From positions 1 through 40,479 of the forward strand of contig CAYMII010000036.1 of NCBI GenBank assembly GCA_964390565.1: a DNA stretch of 40,479 nt, given 5' to 3'. Made by a program: the position numbers and the translations under genes. The DNA is from UBA8529 sp964390565 (GTDB taxonomy: Bacteria; Bacteroidota; Bacteroidia; Bacteroidales; Tenuifilaceae). The first letter of the stretch is position 1. Every line of letters begins with the position of its first letter. This document shows, piece after piece, positions 34,399-40,479 of the stretch. Below the pieces are notes generated by a model. That model had not been told where the DNA came from, ran no database searches, and saw nothing but the letters and a program-made list of their open reading frames with translations.

Positions 34399-36123
34399 CT
34401 ACCAAAAGATTATACTTAAAACAATACAAATAGCACCTACAATCGTTGCAAGTACAACAGGTCGGTTGTACCACTCCTTAACGAATACATTGGTTCGTGG
34501 AGTCATTGAGTAGACTAAACCTACAAGTTCCTCATCTGATTTTTTCTTTACAGTTAATACAGATAGAATAACAGTAACAACGGTACTTGTAGTAAATGCG
34601 AATATTGCTGTCCAGAAATTCTGTGCCATTTCAACGGGATAAGTATGCAAAACACCAATCCAACCGCCTTTTACCAAAGTGGTGGCTCCTTCAGGAACAG
34701 TTAATCCATGATGAAGAAGAGCAATCAAGAAACCTGCTAGTAGACCTGTAAATGCAGCATGTCCTGTTGTTCGTTTCCAGAACATTCCTAAGAAGATAAC
34801 AGCAAATAGAGGCGCATTAATCATGGAGAATATAGTTTGAAGGAAATCCATAATATTTCCAAAGAGTCCAGCAAGATAAGCGGCTGCAATACTCACAACT
34901 ACGCCAAAAATGGTGGCTAACCTACCAACCTTTAAATAATGCTTCTCGTCTGATTCTTTATCGCCTGTAGCAGGACGAATATAGCTTTGGTAAATATCGT
35001 AAGTCCAAACAGTATTAAATGCCGAGACGTTACCAGCCATGCCCGACATAAATGAAGCTAATAGAGCGGTAATACCTAAGCCAAGAACTCCTGTAGGAAG
35101 ATATTGCTTCAATAGCATAATAATTGTAAGGTCGTAGTTGGCTTTGCCATCAACCATAATTGAAAATCCGGTTGAAGGATCGTTCATAAGCACCAACGCT
35201 GCAATACCCGGAACAATGATAAGGAAAGGGATGAACATCTTAGGAATGGCACCAATTAAAGGTGTTTTACGCGCAGCGTTGATTGATTCAGCTGCCATAG
35301 CACGTTGAACAATCAAAAAGTTGGTGCACCAGTAACCAAAAGAAAGAACAAAACCTAATCCTGCAGCAATTCCATACCATTCAACTCCAAGCGGGTTTGC
35401 CTTAGCATCGCTAGTATACTTCCAAGTTGAAGTAAATGTATCGGCTGCATAACCTTTAGCAGAAACAATTGAACCGAGGCTGTGCTCCAATCCCGACCAT
35501 CCTCCAACTTGCTTTAAGCTAAGGAATACGATTGGAAGCAAGCCAATTACAATGATAAAGAATTGTAAAACCTCATTGTAGATAGCAGATGAAAGGCCTC
35601 CTAAATAAGTATATCCTAAAACTATAACAGCAGATAAAATCAAACTTAAATGGAAGTTCCAACCTAATACTGTTTCCATTAGTAATGCTAATGCATACAT
35701 TGAGATACCAGAAGCAAGGATTGTCATAACTGCAAATAGTATTGCATTTAATCCACGAGTTTTCTCATCGTACCTTAACTTCAAGTATTCAGGAACCGAC
35801 CTTGCCTTTGAACCATAATAGAATGGCATCATAAATAGAGCAAGGAAAATCATAGCAGGGATAGCCCCAATCCAGTAAAAATGGGTTGTTAACATTCCAT
35901 ATTTGGCCCCAGAGCCAGTCATCCCCATTACCTCAAGTGCGCCAAGGTTTGTTGAGATAAAGGCTAACCCAGCAACCCAAGCTGGCATCGAACGTCCAGC
36001 CTCAAGGAAAGCGCTAGCATTTTTCATATACTTTTTAAGCGCCCAGCCAATGCCAAGCACAAAAACAAAATACACCAGCATTATGGCATAATCAATCCAA
36101 CCAAGTTCAAATTTAATATCCAT
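34399..36123 (-). CDS. Sodium:solute symporter (SSS family), probably sugar
   Basis: A 574-residue inner-membrane transporter with about 13-14 helices that uses the sodium gradient to import a solute. The family pattern is clear: GWIDYAIMLVYFVFVLGIGW at the N-terminus, then LEAGRSMPAWVAGLAFISTNLG, and ALLASFMSGMAGNVSAFNTVWTYDIYQ near residue 360. It resembles the SGLT group (vSGLT of Vibrio takes galactose). With LacZ, GalM and GalK next door, galactose is the best guess for the substrate, but that is inference. The start at 36123 opens on the first helix. It is 275 bases upstream of the gntR promoter on the same strand. Confidence 0.92.
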   Translation of the reverse strand: MDIKFELGWIDYAIMLVYFVFVLGIGWALKKYMKNASAFLEAGRSMPAWVAGLAFISTNLGALEVMGMTGSGAKYGMLTTHFYWIGAIPAMIFLALFMMPFYYGSKARSVPEYLKLRYDEKTRGLNAILFAVMTILASGISMYALALLMETVLGWNFHLSLILSAVIVLGYTYLGGLSSAIYNEVLQFFIIVIGLLPIVFLSLKQVGGWSGLEHSLGSIVSAKGYAADTFTSTWKYTSDAKANPLGVEWYGIAAGLGFVLSFGYWCTNFLIVQRAMAAESINAARKTPLIGAIPKMFIPFLIIVPGIAALVLMNDPSTGFSIMVDGKANYDLTIIMLLKQYLPTGVLGLGITALLASFMSGMAGNVSAFNTVWTYDIYQSYIRPATGDKESDEKHYLKVGRLATIFGVVVSIAAAYLAGLFGNIMDFLQTIFSMINAPLFAVIFLGMFWKRTTGHAAFTGLLAGFLIALLHHGLTVPEGATTLVKGGWIGVLHTYPVEMAQNFWTAIFAFTTSTVVTVILSVLTVKKKSDEELVGLVYSMTPRTNVFVKEWYNRPVVLATIVGAICIVLSIIFW

Positions 36124-36233
36124 ATAATTAGTTTTGGTTTTGGTTCAAAATAAATTGAGTTGAAAATTAGGCAAAAAGAAGATTCGAAAAAATAAAACCA
36201 TAACAGTTTATTTATATCTTCTTTTTCAAATAT

Positions 36234-38195
36234 TTATTTAAGATGATATCCTTCTCTATAAAGCATCAAAAAATGCGCTGCCGACCAGCTGAAATGTGGC
36301 GCTTTTAACCTTTCGCCAGTTAATGGATTATAGTTTTCGTGAATTGGTTGGTTTTCCAATAAACCATTGGCATTTTTAAATAGTTTTAGCGTAATCTCCT
36401 TGGCTTCGTTGTTGTACTTATAACTCTTTAATGCCATAACAGCAAACCAAGCCTGATCAATCCATACAGGACCTCGCCAATAGCCTTTAACATCGAGTTT
36501 TGGGTTATCGATGGCAAGTGTTGGCATTGGCATGAATGTATTAAACTTATTAGGGTTCATTATGATATTCTTAACTCCTTGAGCACTTTTACCAGTTGAT
36601 ATGTTTGCCCAAAGCGGAATAAAAGCCTCTGGTCCTTCGATATCAATCCAATTCTCTGAAATTAACTTAACATCAAAATAATAACCCTTAGCCTTATAGT
36701 AGAAATGGCCATCAAAGACTGATTTAAGAGCTTTGTTGTCCTTAAAATACTTTTGACTTAATTGATTATTTCCAACAGTCTTATACAACTCTGCTAAAAA
36801 CATCTTTTCAGCAACCAAGAATCCATTCAAATCAACCGACTCCTGATCCATCGACCAGGCGGGTCCTTTGGAATGAACCATTTTGACTGAATCGAATCGA
36901 GCGGCATTATCCATGCCGCTTTCCCATGCAGCAGCCTCAAGCGTTCCATCCACTGAGCCATATTCACACCAACCATTTTTATTGATATCGCGATATTTAT
37001 ACCACCAATTGTGGTAAGCTTCTAACTTAGGCAGCATATCGCGAACGAATTCAACATCTCCACTATTCTTAAACACTTCAAAAACAGCCCATGCAGCAAG
37101 TGGTGGTTTAGTGTCGCGTAAGTTATTCTCCGCTTTATTTAGATAAATGCAATCAGGAACCATCCCCATTTCGTCCTGATAATCGAACATGGCACGAATC
37201 TGATCCTTAGCCAATTCAGGTTTGAAAATTGATAGTGCTACCGCATGTTTCCACGAATCCCAAGCCCAAAACCCATCGAAATAGGTTACAGCGTGAGATG
37301 GGATTAAACCATCGTGATGCAAGTCGAGTGCAGCCTTTTTCCAGTTACTCATTAAAGTCATTAAAGCCTTTATGGCAATAATGTCATACTCTGATTTCTG
37401 TTTAAGTAAAACAGAATATAAGTATCCATCCCATCGCTTCTTGGATTCAGTCAACTGACCATCAGCATTTCCTTTTAAAGAGTTCATTATCTGCCAATTT
37501 TTCAACCTTTCATTCTTATCGAATGAAAAGCCCATGGCAATCCAAGTAGTAAATTTATCGTTGGGTTTAAGGGCTATCGATGTTGGCTGAATTTGCCTAT
37601 ATGACTTTCTTACTGTATCAATGTTAAAACCTAAATCTGAATCCTTACTGTAAAGTGTCAAAAATCTACTTTTACTGTATTTGACCGTAACATTCTTATT
37701 TTCATCAAGATTCAATGTACTCCAAGAGTTACCCAGCCAACTTAGGGTAAGATTTACATTGGAATTTGAGATATTGGTTAGAGTGGCATATTGAAAAGCG
37801 ATACCGTTATCGCCATAAATTAGGGTCAAATCGAGTCTTAAACCATTTGCGTCGAAAGAAGATTCGATTGCTCCAGGTTTATAAAGTTGGCTTATCTTCT
37901 TAAATTTCAATATATTACTTTCAATCATTACCTCAAGTTGAGCGATACTAACCGAAAGCCATTTTTTCTCGGATAGCGCCCAAGGTCCACCAAAGCCTGT
38001 AATATTTGAAGTATCGGGTAGCAAACAAAATCCAAACCAAGCGCCTTGGTCCATGAAAAGACCTGATGTTTTTGATTTTTCTTGAGGGTAGGCTTTAATA
38101 TCTAGTATATCGCCCGTTTTATTTTGCTCTTGAGCAAATAAGGACGATGAAAAAATACAAGCAAACGCAAATAGGATAGATAATGATTTATACAT
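36234..38195 (-). CDS. Exported GH63-like glycosidase (YgjK/trehalase-like (alpha/alpha)6 fold)
   Basis: A 653-residue exported glycoside hydrolase. It has a signal peptide (MYKSLSILFAFACIFSSSLFAQ), an N-terminal beta domain, and a catalytic (alpha/alpha)6 barrel from about residue 245. The likely acid is Asp313 in FWAWDSWKHAVAL and the base Glu620 in PIHENYNPLTGE, matching YgjK-like enzymes. YWRGPVWIDQAWFAVM and HFSWSAAHFLMLYREG are clan GH-G signatures. GH63 enzymes hydrolyse alpha-glucosides or alpha-mannosides, so it may act on another linkage of the same glycan. Galactoside specificity is not implied. The symporter gene starts 110 bases downstream. The N-terminal lipobox is absent, so it is soluble in the periplasm. 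Confidence 0.85.
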   Translation of the reverse strand: MYKSLSILFAFACIFSSSLFAQEQNKTGDILDIKAYPQEKSKTSGLFMDQGAWFGFCLLPDTSNITGFGGPWALSEKKWLSVSIAQLEVMIESNILKFKKISQLYKPGAIESSFDANGLRLDLTLIYGDNGIAFQYATLTNISNSNVNLTLSWLGNSWSTLNLDENKNVTVKYSKSRFLTLYSKDSDLGFNIDTVRKSYRQIQPTSIALKPNDKFTTWIAMGFSFDKNERLKNWQIMNSLKGNADGQLTESKKRWDGYLYSVLLKQKSEYDIIAIKALMTLMSNWKKAALDLHHDGLIPSHAVTYFDGFWAWDSWKHAVALSIFKPELAKDQIRAMFDYQDEMGMVPDCIYLNKAENNLRDTKPPLAAWAVFEVFKNSGDVEFVRDMLPKLEAYHNWWYKYRDINKNGWCEYGSVDGTLEAAAWESGMDNAARFDSVKMVHSKGPAWSMDQESVDLNGFLVAEKMFLAELYKTVGNNQLSQKYFKDNKALKSVFDGHFYYKAKGYYFDVKLISENWIDIEGPEAFIPLWANISTGKSAQGVKNIIMNPNKFNTFMPMPTLAIDNPKLDVKGYWRGPVWIDQAWFAVMALKSYKYNNEAKEITLKLFKNANGLLENQPIHENYNPLTGERLKAPHFSWSAAHFLMLYREGYHLK

Positions 38196-38220
38196 AACAC
38201 TCCTTTATCAAAATATAATA

Positions 38221-38228
38221 CAAATGTA
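38221..38228 (-). promoter_or_regulatory. -7 promoter box for the GH63-like gene
   Basis: On the minus strand TACATTTG matches TAnnTTTG, 25 bases before the start codon at 38195. No good -33 box is visible at the usual distance. Confidence 0.45.
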
Positions 38229-38254
38229 TTGAAGATAAAGGCAGAAAAGGAGGA

Positions 38255-40186
38255 TTACATACCAGTTATTTTCACCTCGGTTCGTCGATTTTGAGCCCTG
38301 CCCTCCTCGCTCTTATTATCGGCAATGGGTTTTAGCCTTCCGTATCCGAACCATTTTAAACGTTTAGGCTCAATTTGATGGGCAATCAGATAATCAACAA
38401 CTGCTTTAGCCCTTTTCTCAGATAACGATTGATTATAGGTATCAATTCCTTGATTATCGGTATGTCCTCCAATTTCAATAAGAAGCGTTTTATTATATGT
38501 AAGGAAATCAACTAGGCGGTTAAGCTCAACAATTGATTCGGGTTTTAAGGTTGACGAATCGGTATCGAAGAATATGTTGCGCATAACCATGGTTTGGTTA
38601 ACCTTAATCGGATTGAGCAGGATATCCTTTTTGAATGGCTTATCGATTGAATGCTCGCCCTTCATATCGAAATGCTCAGAATAGAATAGATATCCAGCTG
38701 CTGATGCATAAAAGGCGTAGCTTTTATCGGATGGAATACAAACTAGATAAGAGCCATCATCGGCAGGTAAAGATTTCATGACCTCATGCTTATCAACCAA
38801 GTCAATCAAACTAAAATTTGCCTTTACAGGCAATTTGGTCTCAGCATCTTTTATAGTTCCTGTTAAATATGATGATGGAGTTGGGCGTATTTCGGGGTAA
38901 AGATCAAAGGTGAAAATATCGCGCCTATTCTCGGCAATTCTATCCGAAGAGTAGTATGCAGTTGTTCCGCGAGCGTTAATAACCAATCCATCTTCGTCGC
39001 GATAAGTATTAATAGGATATCCAAGATTTTTAGGGATGCTCCAATGGCCTTTTTCATCCTGCTTTGACATGAAAAGGTCGAAACCGCCAAACCCAATATG
39101 TCCATCGGATGCGAAATAAAGCGTTTTGTTATCGAAATGAATAAAAGGTGATTGCTCGCTACCCTCAGTATTTATTGTATCTCCTAAGTTTACTGGATCC
39201 GACCAATTCCCGTTCTCCATTAAAGTAGTTTTCCAAATATCGTAATTACCATGGCCACCGGGACAATTGCTTACATAGTAAAGCGTTCGCCCATCGGGCG
39301 AAATGGAGGGCTGCTTATTGGAATATTTAGGGCTATTGATGGTTGAAACTCTAACAGGAGTACTCCATTTGCCATCGGCTCCAAGGTTTGATGTAAAGAT
39401 ATTGCAAACACCCCGACAAACGGTGTAAAACATCTTTTTACCATCGGAAGTAATAGACTGAGCGCCCTCGTTAAATGGAGTGTTTATAGGTTTTCCAACT
39501 GGAACCGATGTTTCCCAATTTCCTTCGGCATTTCGATGGCTTATAAAAAAATCCTCCTGCCTGTTATAACGAATCTGCTCAACAGTTGAATCCTTAGGAA
39601 TATTTGCAGTTAAAACCAAAGTATTCTCATCTGCCGACAATGTAGGCCAGTACTCATCGTACTTAGTGTTGATGGCATTACCCAAGTTAATTGGGTTAAA
39701 AGGAACTGGATGTTGCAAAGCTTCCTTTGCAAACTGGCAGCATGCCTTCCGATGCTGTGCTATCTTTATAGCGTATTCCTTTATATTCTTATAGGTTAAA
39801 TACTTATCGTAATTTTGGATTGCGTTATCGTACTCACCTTTGAATAGATAATAGTTACCAAGGTTAAAATAGATTCCAGAATAGAAATCGGGATTTATAG
39901 CTATGGCTTTATTTGCAGTAATAATAGCATTATCAATATCTTTCATCTCCTCAAAAACCTGAGATAAAAGAAGATAGGCTTCTATAAATTTATGTTCCTT
40001 ATCAACAGCCTCAACCAACCATTTTACAGCATTATCGTAATCATAACGCTCATACGATTCGATGGCTCTATTATAAAGTTCAATGGCTTTTTTATCAGAT
40101 ATAGTTAGTTTTCCGCCCTGAGCTTGTGCCCAGAATCCAAACAAAGTAACGCTAAACACCAATAAAAAAAGCCTCTTCATCATCAT
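38255..40186 (-). CDS. TPR/PD40/OmpA multidomain outer-membrane protein, PorE-like
   Basis: A 643-residue envelope protein with a signal peptide (ending FWAQAQ). It has TPR repeats at about residues 27-155, a PD40 beta-propeller at 175-440 (SISPDGRTLYYVSNCPGGHG and FASDGHIGFGGFDLF are typical blades), a carboxypeptidase-regulatory-like domain (about 455-545, YLTGTIKDAETKLPVKANF) and a C-terminal OmpA peptidoglycan-binding domain (about 550-643, with IGGHTDNQGIDTYNQSLSEKRA and RAQNRRTEV). This order is that of PorE, a type IX secretion subunit that ties the machine to peptidoglycan, but Bacteroidota carry many paralogues. PorE is a lipoprotein and this one has no lipobox, so I call it only PorE-like. 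Its ATG overlaps the queE stop by one base. Confidence 0.88.
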   Translation of the reverse strand: MMMKRLFLLVFSVTLFGFWAQAQGGKLTISDKKAIELYNRAIESYERYDYDNAVKWLVEAVDKEHKFIEAYLLLSQVFEEMKDIDNAIITANKAIAINPDFYSGIYFNLGNYYLFKGEYDNAIQNYDKYLTYKNIKEYAIKIAQHRKACCQFAKEALQHPVPFNPINLGNAINTKYDEYWPTLSADENTLVLTANIPKDSTVEQIRYNRQEDFFISHRNAEGNWETSVPVGKPINTPFNEGAQSITSDGKKMFYTVCRGVCNIFTSNLGADGKWSTPVRVSTINSPKYSNKQPSISPDGRTLYYVSNCPGGHGNYDIWKTTLMENGNWSDPVNLGDTINTEGSEQSPFIHFDNKTLYFASDGHIGFGGFDLFMSKQDEKGHWSIPKNLGYPINTYRDEDGLVINARGTTAYYSSDRIAENRRDIFTFDLYPEIRPTPSSYLTGTIKDAETKLPVKANFSLIDLVDKHEVMKSLPADDGSYLVCIPSDKSYAFYASAAGYLFYSEHFDMKGEHSIDKPFKKDILLNPIKVNQTMVMRNIFFDTDSSTLKPESIVELNRLVDFLTYNKTLLIEIGGHTDNQGIDTYNQSLSEKRAKAVVDYLIAHQIEPKRLKWFGYGRLKPIADNKSEEGRAQNRRTEVKITGM

Positions 40187-40479
40187 TAAGGGATATGCAT
40201 AAATTTATGCGATTGCAATGAAATTCGCCACTTGGGGTTATTCATTGCATAATCAACTAACCAAGGGATGATTGTATTAAACTTGCTCCATTCGGGTTGA
40301 AGGAATAGCTGACAGCTCGATTTAACCAACCTTGCATTCTCCTCGGCCCAAAGAACATCATCGGGATCAGAAATTATCACTTTTAGCTCATCTGCTTTAA
40401 GATGAATACCACCAACAGGTGGTTGCTGGCGCTTAGGCGACAGGCAAATCCAATCCCACTGCCCACTTAAATCGTAGGC
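40186..40479 (-). CDS. queE: 7-carboxy-7-deazaguanine synthase (5' part outside window)
   Basis: The last 97 residues of a radical-SAM enzyme that converts 6-carboxytetrahydropterin to 7-carboxy-7-deazaguanine in queuosine synthesis. WICLSPKRQ, then ADELKVIISD, LQPEWS and the terminal NPKWRISLQSHKFMHIP match the conserved QueE C-terminus (usually LQTHK). The radical-SAM CxxxCxxC cluster lies beyond base 40479. The frame is open to the window edge and a short internal Met start is not the true one. It ends by overlapping the next gene's start (TAATG), so it is transcribed with the OmpA-family gene. Confidence 0.9.
   Translation of the reverse strand, partial: AYDLSGQWDWICLSPKRQQPPVGGIHLKADELKVIISDPDDVLWAEENARLVKSSCQLFLQPEWSKFNTIIPWLVDYAMNNPKWRISLQSHKFMHIP

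Noticed and set aside
34388..34474. Upstream TTG extension of the small membrane protein with a Cys-rich segment
   Set aside because: It overlaps the symporter's end in another frame, whereas the ATG at 34387 starts cleanly on the first helix.

Overview
The window looks like ordinary chromosome from a Bacteroidota species, most likely order Bacteroidales or a relative such as Marinilabiliales. The evidence is AT-rich DNA, no Shine-Dalgarno sequences, upstream matches to the Bacteroidota promoter (-7 TAnnTTTG, -33 TTTG), many Sec-exported proteins and lipoproteins, a DUF4421 protein, a DPP-IV-like S9 peptidase, SusC/D-free glycan use through an exported GH2 enzyme and an SSS symporter, and a PorE-like OmpA protein. 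I see no tRNA, rRNA, CRISPR array, transposase or prophage.

Layout. 1-3175: a truncated GT51 peptidoglycan glycosyltransferase with a long N-terminal domain, then an outer-membrane porin, both on the minus strand. 3313-8528: a DUF4421 protein, a zinc metallopeptidase lipoprotein and a DPP-IV-like peptidase on the plus strand, ending in a palindromic repeat and a bidirectional terminator. 8685-15198: a periplasmic TPR protein and an FtsX/MacB-type ABC permease (minus), divergent from a sigma-54-type response regulator and its histidine kinase (plus). The divergent gap holds two TGTCC..GGACA palindromes and a sigma-54-like promoter. 15199-21981: envelope sugar genes (a GT2 polyprenyl-phosphate glycosyltransferase, a GT-C/PMT-like transferase overlapping a DUF2079 membrane protein), an alpha/beta hydrolase, a small unknown protein in a gene-poor stretch, and cysQ. 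22218-27539: pepD, a 51-residue rubredoxin, a SiaC-like protein, an exported C1 peptidase, and an ankyrin/beta-barrel protein followed closely by a small lipoprotein.

27649-38195 is a galactoside-use locus read on the minus strand: GH63-like glycosidase, SSS sodium symporter plus a small membrane protein, terminator, then a tight operon of GntR-LacI-type regulator, lipoprotein beta-galactosidase, aldose 1-epimerase and galactokinase. The likely route is release of galactose by the exported LacZ, uptake by the symporter, mutarotation and phosphorylation. An imperfect palindrome just downstream of the gntR -7 box is a good candidate for autoregulation. 38255-40479 holds a PorE-like TPR/PD40/OmpA protein and the 3' end of queE.

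I did not find a clearly new defence or mobile system. The best leads are the tandem palindromes of the two-component/ABC-permease module, the gntR operator, the ankyrin-to-beta-barrel fusion, the stand-alone SiaC homologue with serine at the likely phosphosite, and the GT51 protein with its large extra domain.
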